NCBI GenBank assembly: GCA_023634235.1
Contig: JAMKCF010000003.1
Coordinates: forward strand, 8,134,742-8,198,741
Length of the DNA: 64,000 nt
DNA from: Pisaster brevispinus
Lineage: Eukaryota; Echinodermata; Asteroidea; Forcipulatida; Asteriidae
Direction of reading: 5' to 3'
The position numbers were made by a program, and so were the translations under genes. Shown here one piece after another: positions 34,901-47,305 of the stretch (its first letter is position 1; the number at the start of each line of letters is the position of its first letter). The notes under the pieces were generated by a model, which did no database searches, was not told the DNA's origin, and worked only from the letters and a program-made list of their open reading frames with translations.

Positions 34901-35400
34901 GTGGGTGTATGTTATGAATGTGTCTGCATTTTCCCAACGTGCCCCTCCTCGTTTTGGATGGAAAGCCTACTTATGGGATTGTAAAAATATCCCACCACCT
35001 CAACCACTACCATGCAGATCTGATTTTATTTCCGAGTTTGATTAACAATACCTGTGTGTTTTATTAACATTTTAAACTCACTACACATGTTTTGTATTCA
35101 TACTCGACACAAATAGAATATAAATTACATTAACTGTGTTTTATTACAAAGAAATAACTTTTGCTATGGGGTTCTAACATAGGCCAAAGTGAACTAACAA
35201 ACTATCTTAGAGTATAGAAAATGTACATACTGTATGGAAAAAGGTCAACGAATTTACACAAATATGGAGTCTATGACCGTGTTAGAAACCAAATCGTCAC
35301 TGTACTAATGGCTAAAAACGTGGCTACTTCTACAATCAGGTTATTAAAACGTTTTCATTCTCTCTTTGTTCAAGATGGTGATATTGGCCTATTTGAGATA
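32000..35400. other. Gene-poor AT-rich interval
   Basis: This lies between the PAN gene and the PLA2 cluster. It has a short C-run near 33790 but no convincing exon, RNA gene or structured repeat. Confidence 0.5.
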
Positions 35401-35410
35401 TGGTGCACAC

Positions 35411-35583
35411 CATATAGACCCTCAACGCAGAACGCACCTCCAAACAATGCGCGTCTACCAATTCCATAATTTTGGGAGTCAATTTTTTTGTGCATATTAT
35501 ATTTGTGCACGATTTTTGACTCCCAACATGGCGGACAGGATAGGCGCGTGCGAGTGTGCTGCGTGTTGTACAAGGGGTCTATA
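35411..35583. repeat. MITE, family M3
   Basis: Termini TATAGACCC and GGGGTCTATA are inverted. The interior has an inverted TTTTGGGAGTCAATTTTTT / TTTTTGACTCCCAACATGG pair. A diverged relative follows at 35640-35850 and others are at 55250-55440 and 40319. Confidence 0.6.
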
Positions 35584-35859
35584 GGAGTGAAATGTTTGGT
35601 TTGGGTGTATACAGACAAATTTACCCGAACCTAGTAATGTCAAAGTATTGTGTCCACCATACATCAAAGAGGCTGTTTGACCCGATTTACCTGACGGCAT
35701 CATCACAATAATCTTGGTTGCACTGTGCATGTCTACGCATTTTTATGCATCATGGTGTTTATTTTCCACTCATACAACTTTGACTTCCAAAATGGCGCGC
35801 GCAGCACACATTAGCCGCATGTGACGTTGGTGCATGCAAGGAGTCTATACTTCAAGGCG

Positions 35860-35965
35860 CGCATTGCCTTCGGATTGGGCGTTTGGGCTACAAAAAGCAT
35901 TTGCTATGAACTGACTATGGTTGGAAAGATATTTTAAATATACAGTATAGTGACTCCATAAATAT
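35860..35965. repeat. Single arm of an M1 hairpin MITE
   Basis: GCATTGCCTTCGGATTGGGC followed by ATGGTTGGAAAGATATTTTA matches one arm of the M1 elements. The opposite arm is missing. Confidence 0.55.
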
Positions 35966-36431
35966 CTCTCTTGAAATTGTGTCGTGTTTGTGTAATTTCA
36001 TGACAGAACACGCTCAGCAATTTTGAACCAAATGTTTAACTCTGCATTGCGAACCGTTTCTGCTGGTTGTATTTCCAGAGGCTATTTTTTAATCACTACT
36101 AACTAATAATAACGCACTGATGTAGCTGTTTTGTGCATGAACAACTCTTTAAAAATGAACCGATGGAGCAATTCCAAACAGCAAGATTTTGAGCGATTTG
36201 AAGGCAATAGGCCCTTTTAAACAACTGCTTGTAAATAACTACGTGCGTCAACACAGTTCTTTACATCGTTGAAAAAGTCCACCTAATATTAATAAGCCCA
36301 AATTGAAACAAACTTCGCTGGAAACCATTACAAAAGTCTATGTCTGAATTATTCAAATAATATACAAATCACTCTGAAACTTCTTGACTATTTTTAAACA
36401 AATCTCAGCAAACTGTCTTCGATGATAAAAA

Positions 36432-39400
36432 TCAACTAAGTTCTAGAAGCTGTTTGCGCTTCAATCGCCTCAGAGCTTTCTCTTCCTTTGTAAAGTTTTT
36501 GCCCTCTGGAAAGGGACGAGCATCCCTAATGACTGCCGTTTCGGTCTTTTCCCGCCGGAGACAAGAGCCAATCCAATTCGTCTCCAGGCACTGTTTTCTC
36601 TGTCGGGTGACGAAACATTTGAGCTTCAATTTGTTGAAGAATACGTCGGCAACTCCCTTCGCCACAGGGGTTCCCGCTCTCTTTAGACAATTATGGAACC
36701 TACACCAGGAGAGAAAGAGAGAGAAAGAAAGAGGGGGGGGGGGGTAAGAAAAAAAACCGTTAAAACTTTAATTGCGAGGCTCTAACTTTGACTACAGTAG
36801 GAAAATTTATGACTTTTGGGACGCTAGGTGGCAGCAGACTTCCAGGTAAATCCATCGTTCTCAGTAATGTGCGCATGCTCAGGGCCACGGAAATTTGAGC
36901 ACCCTGGCATTGAACGTGCCTCTTGCTTACATTAAAGCAATTGAACCCTTAAATCATCAGTTTCTGATCCCTCCAAATCCATTTTCCACAACCGGAACTT
37001 CTCAACCTCCAAACAAAGTGCTTTGTTCAATGGGCTAGAACTAGCTCACGTCATGGAGATAGAAACAACTATTCCACATTTTTAGACAGCAACTAAATCC
37101 ACTGTTCCTACTAGAGGTGGGTGCTCTATATTCCGACATCCCTATAACAGTTAAGACAACTCTATGTTCCGAAAATCCCCTCGTAATTTACATTCTAGGG
37201 TTAGGGTTAGGATTAGGGTTACGGTTAGGTTTAGGGTTAGGGATAGGAAAATACACTAGGGGTGTTGGAACACGTATGTAACCCAACTAGAGTTTCACAG
37301 ACAGTATGCCCATGGTAAGTTAGTTGCTACACATTTTACTGTTAAATGAAGTTCAAGTTCGGCGTCGTGAATGATGACGGGTTTCTCTACTAAGTCACAA
37401 CATCAATGGTTACCATCCTTAATTGCTCGCACCAATGCTGCAATGTACCAGCGAGATGCCCCTGTCAGCCTGTATCGTACCACAAAGAGGCACACTCACG
37501 AATACATTTGACACATTTCAAAACAAAGTTTAGTTTTTTATAAAATGTTTCCAAATTCCAATGTTCCAAATAACAATGACAACGTTTGCAAAGATTGTCA
37601 TTTTAGAGCTGATCATTGAAGGCCAATGAAAGTTGATTATGACTTTATTGTCAGCAACAGATTTGAATTCTAGCCCCGCATATAAAATTATATTGTTATT
37701 TTTTTAAGTCATAAAATTATGTATTTCATTTTTCAATACTTTGAAGGAAAAAAAACCCAAAAAACAAAAAAACAAAACAAAAAAGTCGGCCACCAAATTT
37801 CAGAGTTTTAATAGACGAGAAACTTAAATAGATTTCAATTGGGTTATGTGAACTTTCAAGCTTCAATGAGGGGCGCGTTTGAAGGTTGGGCTCCCCATGC
37901 ATTAAACATAATGTCCTATTGCTATAAAAGTTTGTTGACCTGAACCTTCCATGGTTGACATCGATTATAAGAATACTTCCCACGGCGCTGGAAAGGTTAA
38001 AGGAAATTGCACGAGAGGAGAATAAAACTTGGCATACCTTGGCATACCTGTGTATACCTTAAAACTGATGTTTTGTGGTTGAAAGCTTGGTACAAAGGCA
38101 CAAGGCGCCGTCGAATCTGTCGTGTGTAATTCCCTATTTTGGAAATGTGCCAACATCCGAGATATCTGAATAGTAGACTGAAAGTGATTTTCATTGAATA
38201 TACTTTTGCGGTCAGGAAAAGTTTGTTCACCCTCGACCCCCCCCCCTCTCTCCCCGCATGAGGCGGGGGCGGGAACTTAGGAAAAGGCTATAGTTTAATA
38301 AATCAAGATTGGATCTGGAGTCATATTTCAGATGTTTTGATTGGGTCATACGATTACACTATACACCTTTTGATTTTTACGCCTAGCCTGACAGCAATGT
38401 TCAATTTATGCACCAAACTCAGGCGCCATATTTAGATTTAGAGCGACGCTGTTCTGGTTAACATTAATGTTCAACCAGTTTTAGAGAGATATAAATTTAA
38501 AATGTTGATGGTCCTCGCTGTGTGATTATAAACTTTGCAAGAACAGCTTCTTGTGAGATTGAGGTTGCGATGTTATTCCCTACACATGCAGAGTAACTAT
38601 TACCTATTCTAGCTTAACCAGCACGGGGCCAGACTATTTTGTCCCTCCTGTCTTCGTTTCCCCAGTCATTAATGTATACAATTAAAGTGGTGCAGTGTCA
38701 TTACTGACACGCCGTACGCTTGTTTGTCTTGCGGATGATTTGAAAGCCAAGACCGTTGACACCTTTAGTTCTGAGTTTTTGAGAACAAAATATACAGACT
38801 AAACAAACATCTCGTCAGTGTGATTAACCCATTGGTCCACAGATCACCACCATGTCCATGAATTATGAGGTACACATTTGAACTTGTCTCAATTTTCAAT
38901 CATACACAAAACCCAAAGATCTGAGGCCCATAGTGCAATCAAACAACCATGGAAGGGGTTCGTATTTTTTATTTGTGTAGACCATATACCCTTTTCTTTG
39001 CACCAATTCAGTTTGAAAGGTGTGTCCGTCAAAAAGTATCTTCCAGACGTATGACACCTTTTAAGGATCTCGTTTTCAAACCTGATTTAATTTCTTTTCA
39101 TCACAGATTTAAATAGTTTTCCAATTAACCATATAACCAGTAGCCTGGTAGCGGGAACAAGTCTTGTGGTGCACATTACCTGGAGCTCGCTTAACACCTT
39201 TGAAATGGTCGATATTCTTGCTAGATAAAAGTGTAGTTTGATAAAAACCAGTTAAATATAAATATTAATAAACACTTATAACAGTTTCAGTCATTTTCCA
39301 AAAGATCTTTGTGGACTTTAGCTTTTTTGTTGTTGCTCCCGCTCTATGTGGGTCCAACCTATTCTCCCATTTGGGCGACTTCGAAGCAAAAAGGGTAAAT

Positions 39401-42400
39401 TTGTAAATTAGAATGTCTCCTTCACCTGATTGTGTACCGGGAACGTGTGCATGTTACTAAAAAGCCATCTGTGGCCGAGCGGTTACGAGCACCAGACTCA
39501 ACTTCTGTGTTTCTGATCAGCAGGTGTGGGTTCGAGGCCCTGTCTTTGAAACCTTGAGCAAGATACTTTACCACAATTGCTTCGTCCTTCGGATGGCACA
39601 TTGAGCCGTAGGTCCCGTGAACTGGGATTTGTAGTGCAAGTAAAAGAACTGAGAAAACTTAGTTTGTGGTTCACATAGCAAGCATCGAGCACCGGACTAG
39701 CTCTGTGTTTCTGATCAGTAGAGGCCCTGTCCTGAAACCTGTGTCCTTGAGCAAGATACTTTACCACAATAATTGCTTCGTCCTTCGGATGGGACATTAA
39801 GCCGTAGGTCCCGTGAACTAGGATTTGAAGTGCAAGTAAAAGAACCCAGAAAACTCTGCATGGTTTCTGGTCATTAATTCACATGGCAAGCATCCTTGTT
39901 TACAGGTTTCCTCAATCTTGCAATCTACAGCGATTAAGTTCACTCAGGGGCGTCCTTGGTTTCATATTTACCGCCTACCGGTGTAATTCACTGCTAGTGG
40001 ATTCATGATTAGGCGATCAGCAAATATTTACAGCAATTTTGTACAAGCCGAAACAATCATTTATCCGTCTTCAAAGATAACTTGTCAGATTTACAATGTT
40101 AATTATAAGGGATTTAACTGAAGTGTGTTTATCCACCGGTGAACATTACTCAGAAATTGTGATTAAATTTAAAGGCCACTGCCTTCAAAACCTGGAAACC
40201 ATTTATCAGATTCTCTATCTAGACTTGGCCTAGCGTTATGGCTGTTTTATTGTGATCGGAACTGTGCTCTTAAAACATTGAAATAACTATACCAATGATA
40301 TACCACACACTCGCTTAATGGACCCCTGCATATGACGTCACAAGCCCAAAACTGTCCCCTCGCTGAGGTCAATGAAGCGCTACATTGGCTGAGAGTCGTG
40401 TGCAGCGCGTACACGCGTGCGCGTTACTTGAAATCAAACATGGCGGCCAATGCAAGGGGTCTGTTGGTTTGTTGTGCATTTCCACGATTGAATTTAACGT
40501 TTCTACGCTTTTTTAAGGCCCGTTAGAAACAGGCCTACTGACGTTTGTAGAAATTTCGTGAACGACCTTCACAGAAAAACAAACATTGGTTGGGGGTTTC
40601 AGCTATACAGGGCTAAACTCATGGCTAAACTAGAGCGGAAGCGGTTTTGGGCAGCCTTGTTTACACTTGTGCCAACTCAAATAGTAAAGGTTGGTGTGCG
40701 GTTTTGTCCACACATTAAAGCAACATTGGAGGGAACCTTGGATTAGAGGGAACTCTAGCCCCTTGAGGCTCCCAATTTTTTGTTTAAACCTTACGGTTTA
40801 TATTTAAAAATGGATAATAAATGATCGTCTGAAAGAGTAAATAAATAGATTATTTTTCAATTTTCAGTGAACAAACCACGCAGCAATCCAGTGCCTCAAG
40901 TTTGAGTTATAACAACGATAAGCTAGTTTTGTTTTGTCGGGCTTAATATTTAAATAGCAAAAATTTGACTATAACGGCAACTATTTCTTGGACTTTTGAT
41001 AGTTACACGAAAATATTGGGTTGAACAATTACAAATTGACTTGAGTGGGATTTGAGCCTGCGACCTCCGGATTAACGTGCCGGCGCTCTAGCTCTCTACC
41101 AACTGAGCTAGCTAACCCTAATTTTGGCGGTCTCCTTATTTTGACAATGTAGAGCAAATCTCCTCATAAAAAACACTGTTAGCTCAGTCTTAACAAATAA
41201 CGATTTCGGGAATTTTGCGCTGACAAAGTAAATTGAATTATATGTTTGAGCGCATGACTGAACTAGCGATCACGCCACTGTTTACCTTGGGAGAAATCAC
41301 GTGTTTAGCTTTGGAACGCCACTACGACTGCGGTTTGTAAGAACGAACTCTCGCGTGAGCCACGTCATCCAGCTGTTTCTTTCATTCCATGACGGCGTCA
41401 ATGAACTTTTGTTCCCCACAGACTTGTAGTAAAACTGACCCGAACAGTGTATTTTTGTCAGCAGTTTCTCGTGTTAGGCTTCAGCCCCCACTCGCAGTAG
41501 TCATTTCTCCAAATTATTGCTGAAAATATGGAGTTTTCTATATGTATTTTGCTTTTGCTTTTTCCCACAGAAAATGAAATGATGGTGACAACGTTTTGTT
41601 TTCAAAACCTGTTTCAATTTCAAAGAATAATACCATTTTTACTCCCAAAGCTCATTTGTGCTAGATATCAAGTTCAGCATTAAAACACTCGCCAGAAATA
41701 TTTTTTTCAGAAATACTGTAAAAGTCGAGGGATAAAACCCAAATTTACATTTCTTATTTCGTCTGCCACAATTAAATAAACCTGATAACGTGCACAAATT
41801 TCAAACTTGTTTTCGTAGTGTTATCACAAAATGCTGTAAAGACATTTCACGTTTTTGTGTATATTCCCGTGTAACTTTCATCTAGTATTGCAAAATGTAA
41901 GCTGTAGGTTACAATACCAAACCATTAAACGATATAGGTATGGCTAAGATTTGGATTTGGAATTTGGTTATAGGGTTTAATTAGAGACAAATGTTTAGGG
42001 TTACGGCTGGGTTAATGAAGTACGGGTTAAGGGTTAGTGTCAAGATGTAAGTTGCCTCAAGTTTATAACTCTAGCTCAAAAGAAACAAAAATTTGCTCTG
42101 TATTAAAGTGCAACATTTTCGAAGATACATTTATTGTTTGTGTTTTTGACATAACAAATTGTACGACATCTTTGTGTTTCTCAAACATGACGTTTCTTGC
42201 TTTGTTCTTTTTTTTTCAGATTAGTGAGGCAGATAGGGAAACTGTTTGGGGGAATTGTACTTTTGATTACACAAGTTTGGAATTCGGTACACAGACAGAT
42301 TACGTCATGAGAAAGAAATTTGGCCAGGGGCTATCGCATATTTGTCATCTGGATAAAAATATAGGTAAAATAACAAGAAATGACATATTCGAAGATTTTG

Positions 42401-44151
42401 AAAATTGCTTGTTATTCTACATTTTGTTAAAGGAAAATGATTAGATATCTTTCTCATGACGTACTATGTGCCAAATTCCACGCTAGTATCATCAACGGCA
42501 CAACCCATCACCTTCTTGCCGTACTAGATGAAAAATATAAATCCAGATGACAGCAATACAACAATAGAAGCGATAAAGCATCGAAACCATTGGGCGACCT
42601 ATGTGAACGTACATCATTTTGTGTACATGGGACCAGGTATACAAGGTATTATCTATGTGTATAAACACTTCGAGATAAGCACACACGTATTCAAATATGT
42701 ACTTTATAGCAAAATGCTTTTACAATACGTTATCCAAACATACAGTGATAGTACACAGGGTTTGTGTATAACCATAATTAGGGCAAGGAACCAACCGCTT
42801 CGAGCTATTGTTGTCTGACATTAACCATAGAGCAAGGACAATAAAAAAAACATGTGGCTGCCATTTTTCAATACTGGCAATAAATTGACACTTAACATAA
42901 AAATAGGTCTAATTTGATTCTTATATATATAATTTTACGGAATTTTTTTTGGAAATGATTATTTTATTCTTTCTAGAATTTGAGTAGTGCATTCTACTCG
43001 ATGACCTTGGCTTAAGCTTATGCATGACTAACGTGACTCTAATTTCAATGTTTATGACGTAATTGGCAATTCAACGCAGGTAATAATATAGGCCTACGTA
43101 ATAACCATTTGTCACAACTTCTTTTGGTTTTTTTACTTTTAATTATTTATTCTTTTTGAGGAGGAACAACAATAAAGCCAGCGAAAAGTATTAGTTTTCA
43201 AACTTTGCTAGTGTAATGGCAAAAACAAAATGTGTACAAAGATGAGCAAACTTACATTTTATCACATTTGCAGTGGCTAATTGTGTAGGGAGCAATGTTC
43301 CGTAGATAGAGTTTGCTGTCCATCGGAGTGATCTGTAGGTAGGGGCAGTTGTCATGAGCCCTACAGCAGATATCAGCCGACCTGTCCTCTCCTAACTCGT
43401 CATAATGCCTCGCCTCAGTTCCCTTGCCACACCATAAGGTCTTTGGATATGTGAGCAAGCCCCTCCGATGCCTTCTAGTCTCCGCGGGCCGAGGTGACAC
43501 CATGCGACTGGGGAACTCGCGGAAAAGTTTGTTGCACTGCGATTTGATGAAGTCTAGACTTAGCATTGAGCGAATGAAGGTCGGTATGCTGGTCCAGCTG
43601 CCGTTGTATTGTACAGTGGTGGCATCAGTCGCATTGTATACGTACTGCAAATACGCTGGTAGCGTGGCCGTAGAATCAAGCGACGGATTGTTTCGGTGCT
43701 TTGTCTTGATCTGATGGATGTGTGCCGTACTGGAGGAAGCCTGAGGTGCTGTCGACTTTACCCTAACCAGAAGATCACGAATACTGTCCTTATCCAAGGA
43801 CACGAAACAATTTTTAGCGGTGTAGTTCCCATCGTAAATAACCCGAGCTATCTCAACTCCATCCGTGACTTCGCGGAATATGAAACTCGGCTGGACTCGG
43901 CGGTTCTCGTCGGTAGCAAATTCACCGGTCGAGGAGAACCGGCCCGGCATTTCGCCGGTTGCCGTCTCGATGGCCGATATGCCGCCAAGGTGCGCCGTGA
44001 TGGTTCTCTCTCCGTTTTGCCGTTGCACGCTGACAAAGCCGGTCATTCCATCAGTATTACTCAATGGTAACGCGAGTGCACCAATGGACACCACACTCAT
44101 CAAAGTTATAAATAAAGATACAGTGTTAGCTCCTTGATTGTAAATACACAT
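36432..44151 (-). CDS. Secreted group III (bee-venom-type) phospholipase A2 with long propeptide, 387 residues
   Basis: Exon 1 is 43256-44151 and exon 2 is 36432-36699, joined across a ~6.55-kb intron (GTAAGT donor; pyrimidine-rich TGTAG acceptor) within the Met-299 codon. The product hydrolyses the sn-2 ester of phospholipids using calcium. A signal peptide (~1-28) and a ~200-residue extension precede RHRR (227-230), a likely furin-type site. The catalytic domain has WCGKG (240-244, calcium loop), CCRAHDNCP (262-270; catalytic His-266, calcium ligand Asp-267) and CKCD with Asp-297. Exon 2 adds FHNCL, VADVFFNKL and further cysteines, then a basic tail (RRLKRKQLLEL). The extension is longer than in simple venom enzymes and may be cleaved. 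All expected active-site residues are present. It is oriented head-to-head with the second gene at 51613. Confidence 0.87.
36813..36900. repeat. Partial M2 element with CTCF-like motif, intron 1 of the minus-strand PLA2
   Basis: GGGACGCTAGGTGGCAGCAG near 36818 followed by CCAGGTAAATCC matches the left arm of the element at 11461. The right arm is not recognisable. Confidence 0.5.
37195..37252. repeat. Interstitial telomere-like TTAGGG repeats
   Basis: About eight degenerate hexamers (GGGTTAGGGTTAGGATTAGG and on) lie inside the PLA2 intron. A weaker stretch is at 41968-42035. Confidence 0.75.
39466..39880 (+). mobile_element. Two head-to-tail tRNA-Leu-derived SINEs, family A
   Basis: The first copy (39466-39660) has GTGGCCGAGCGGTTACGAG, GGGTTCGAGGCCC, ATTGCTTCGTCCTTCGGATG and GCCGTAGGTCCCGTGAACT. 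The second (39681-39880) repeats the same blocks with a B-box deletion (CAGTAGAGGCCC). It is the same family as 3115-3512 but on the opposite strand. Confidence 0.75.
40319..40463. repeat. MITE, family M3
   Basis: It starts GGACCCCTGCA and ends TGCAAGGGGTCTG. Inside are CATTGGCTGAGAGTCGTG and AACATGGCGGCCAA, as in the copy at 14949. Confidence 0.6.
41020..41117 (-). mobile_element. tRNA-derived SINE, family B
   Basis: The minus strand shows TTAGCTAGCTCAGTTGGTAG, GCGCCGGCACGTTAATCC and GGTCGCAGGCTCAAATCCC. A short GAGCTA duplication in the D-arm region argues against a working tRNA. Confidence 0.65.
42220..42364 (+). other. Candidate orphan exon (48 residues), function unknown
   Basis: A strong acceptor (TTGTTCTTTTTTTTTCAG) and donor (G|GTAAAA) bound an open segment reading ISEADRETVWGNCTFDYTSL onward. 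It lies antisense within intron 1 of the minus-strand PLA2. No partner exon or family is recognised, so it may be chance or an old retroelement piece. Confidence 0.2.
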
Positions 44152-44242
44152 CTTAGATTATGTTCTCCTAAAATATATACAAATCTATTTAACACTAATA
44201 ACTGCGTTGGTTTTCCCCTCAGTGCCGTAATGTTGTGTTGTA

Positions 44243-44250
44243 TTATATAA
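44243..44250 (-). promoter_or_regulatory. Candidate TATA box of the minus-strand PLA2
   Basis: The minus strand reads TTATATAAT about 92 bp upstream of the ATG, a distance that would leave a ~60-nt leader. A second TATATATTTTA lies only ~20 bp upstream and is too close to serve. Confidence 0.35.
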
Positions 44251-44259
44251 GAAACATGG

Positions 44260-47100
44260 CAGTGACAATTATTCCGGAAGCTATTTTGGGCGGTGCTTTC
44301 TACGCGTTCTCTCTCTCTTCGTATCTGAATTGTAACTGGCGATGACTGCAGTTGAACCCGTTGCCGTACACAATATTTTCAAGGAAGCGTGCCATTATTT
44401 ACATCCTACGTCATCACAGCGTGAGCACGTGGCCAGCAGTGGTAGAGTCACAGAAAAAACTGTTACCGGTACGTCAGCCAAAATCGATGAATGAAAAATG
44501 AGTTGAGCGCAAGTAATGTATTAAATTATTACTTACCTCAAGGGCACTACGCACATTCGACACTAATTCATACCTTGGCAACTGTGATCACATGATCAAA
44601 GAAATTCTCCCACGGCTAGTCACGCCATGCTTATAGCAAACCACCACTCAGCGTGTGGCATAATGGTAACTGCAGGCCCCGTTATGCATGGTACAATCAT
44701 TGCATTTTAAGGCGGAAAACGCCAGCATGTGACCTATGTTCCACCAAGCGAAGTTTGCCGATTGATTACTCAGGAAGTACATGAGGTTATTCTTGTACCA
44801 TTCATAGGAGGAAAGCCTATTGTTATGAGCACAATAGACCTTTGAGCATGACTTGATGAATGAAATGCTTGCAGCCGCCTAGTCCTTTGGTCTTATGTTG
44901 GCCGTGTCGCCTTCTTGGAAATGATGTATAGCTATTTGTGAAATAATAATTATAGTGATGTATTGTTTGCACATAACAACATTCATGTTGTCTACCTTCA
45001 TGTTGACAAACCTGTGGGCGGTTTGAAACTTTGAGGTTTTTCCTTGAAATATTTTGCATTTATATGGGAAATGTTGTTCAATACATAGCAAGTATAATCA
45101 AGATATGTACTAGTTTACCCAATCTTGGGTCCTAACATACTTCATTGGCTATCAATTTATTAAGAGGCGTAAGCTTACAACTATGGAAGGACCAGTAAAC
45201 CCATAATATTAGTATCGTTTATGTAACTTTAATAATGCAATTTGTTTGGATCCATTCGAGGTATTGGTGAACGACATATTACGTGAATGCCTTCATTCAT
45301 ACAAGGCGTAAATCTCCGGGAAATCCCTGGGAAATCCCCGTGAAATCCCCAGGTGTGTGGATATTTTATTCATCTTGCATTTGCGTATCTCTCCTACAAG
45401 GATTGCCGCTGTCCTGAAGAGGGTGGGTTGCAATTCTGTGTGTGCACTGTGTTTGTGCTGTTAGCGTGCATATCAGATGGTGGTCTTGTCACTGTCTTGA
45501 GAGACATTGCAAGCTCCATGCTGGCAGTGCTTCTCTCTAAAAAGCGGCAGTCAACTCTGGCGAATGGTTGCCTGGAAGTGAGGCTGTTGATTGGTACGGT
45601 TGTTTCGACTTGATCATATTTTTAAAAAGATGTTCGGACCCCCCTCTTCTCGGGCAGGCAGGATAGCACATAAGAACATTCCCTCTCCCGAAAAAAAAAT
45701 ATTATATTGCAGTGAAAACATTCATCAAAGTGCTTGAAGATTGGCACAAGATGATAGACTTGTCTCTAAATGACTAAGTGTGCATTATATACTCCATCGG
45801 TCTTTCTAAACGGTAATAGAATAAAGTAAACGTAAAATATAGGCATGCCAGTAGTGATTTTTTAAGACAGAAATTGTAATTGTTATTAGCAAAATTGTAT
45901 AAATTTAAGGGCACTGTGTAAAAATGTTGATTTTAAAACGAGAATGGATCTTTCTGTCTAAAAAAAATGCGTGTCACCACTGAACGTACACATTTTATAC
46001 TGAAAGTATGAGGACATTCTTACCCCCACTTTTTGTATTACGGATTATACAAGGCTGGTGCATAATGCAGTCGATCCTGACTTCGAAATTTGCGAGAGAC
46101 TTTCCCTCTTTTTCGTCCGTGTCGTCTCTAGCTTCCTGTGACCATCGAACGCTCCCGCCAATTTCCACTTAGCTATTTATAAAAACTACAAACAGTTATC
46201 GATTTGGGAATAAACCGGATACACGCCCCTCTGGTTGCAACACAATACGACCGTTAAATCAAAATTGATCAACAGCTAGACGTGTTTCAGGGCGGTTTAT
46301 GTACGAAAGGGTACCAACTAGAAACCGTCTATATTTTCACACAAACACATTTTACAGCTAGTCTTTCAACGATTACTAGAGAGAGGTTAGGAAACTGTAC
46401 AGGCTCATAAAACGGTTGTAGGCCATTATAAAATGGCAGTATTCTTTTCAAATACCCTTCCCGTCTATTGATTTGTTTGTACTTAAAATGCAAGGTACGC
46501 GATTCAATTTTGCCAGTCGTTCCGTCTCTCTACGCAGTGAGAGGGGTATACCGTCGTTTGCGCAAATTCAACCCGGGGCTTATAAACAAAAGGGCCAATA
46601 ATGTTGCCAAAAAGTTGAAGTACAATCAAATTAAATAGGGACAATAGGAGGTCCGTTGCTTGTGTGTGTTTGTGGGGGGGGGGGGGTGAATTTCCTCAAA
46701 TTCCATTAGCAGTACTTTCAGAAAAAAATATATACATACATTGAGTCGAAATTCCAAATGTTCAGGTCCGGCAACCTCCAGCCCAGTAAATGTATCATTG
46801 CATAGTATTTTGTTAGTTTTAACTTCGGCTCATAAAGTCATAGACTAACGAAGCATCATTCAGCTATGTCTATCCTTTACGATTCCATCTAAAATTTGAA
46901 AACAAACACAATGAAGGACCTAAAAGCACCCATAATTGTTCCGACTTGTGAATGGCTACACGACATCACACTGCAAATCATCATTTATTTACTTATTTTA
47001 AATTTAAAGTTACCTATTTTGTTATGTCCATTATTTGATTGAAATTAACATACAACGTGCTCATTCACAAATAGTTCCTCTTCTTAAGTGTCATTACAGA
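44260..47100. other. Intergenic region between the head-to-head PLA2 genes
   Basis: It has no gene, a small GGGAAATCC direct repeat near 45318-45350 and a poly-G run near 46674. It continues to 51612 through the M4, R1 and M1 repeats listed separately. Confidence 0.5.
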
Positions 47101-47305
47101 CTCTATAAACATCCGGGTCCCGTGGGGCCTGACCTCGTTTTGGGTCAGTGTGGCCCGGATTCTGTGTCAAAATGACCCAGAAATGGGTCAAAATTACACC
47201 GAATCCGGTTTAAAAACCCATTTTGTGTATCCACCTTCAGAGTCAGCTTGACCTGTTACTGGGTCTGATCCCCTGGAACCTCTGGAAGTTTTTAGAGTGC
47301 AGACT
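47100..47305. repeat. MITE, family M4
   Basis: Internal GGGTCAGTGTGGCCCGG, AAATGACCCAGAAATGGGTC and TACTGGGTCTGA words and the terminal pair GACTCTATAAAC / TTTTTAGAGTGCA match 52672-52917. The interior is rich in GGGTCA inverted pairs. Confidence 0.6.

Noticed and set aside
43424..44137. Plus-strand open frames of 90-124 residues
   Set aside because: They are antisense shadows of the phospholipase exon, which has clear catalytic motifs on the minus strand.
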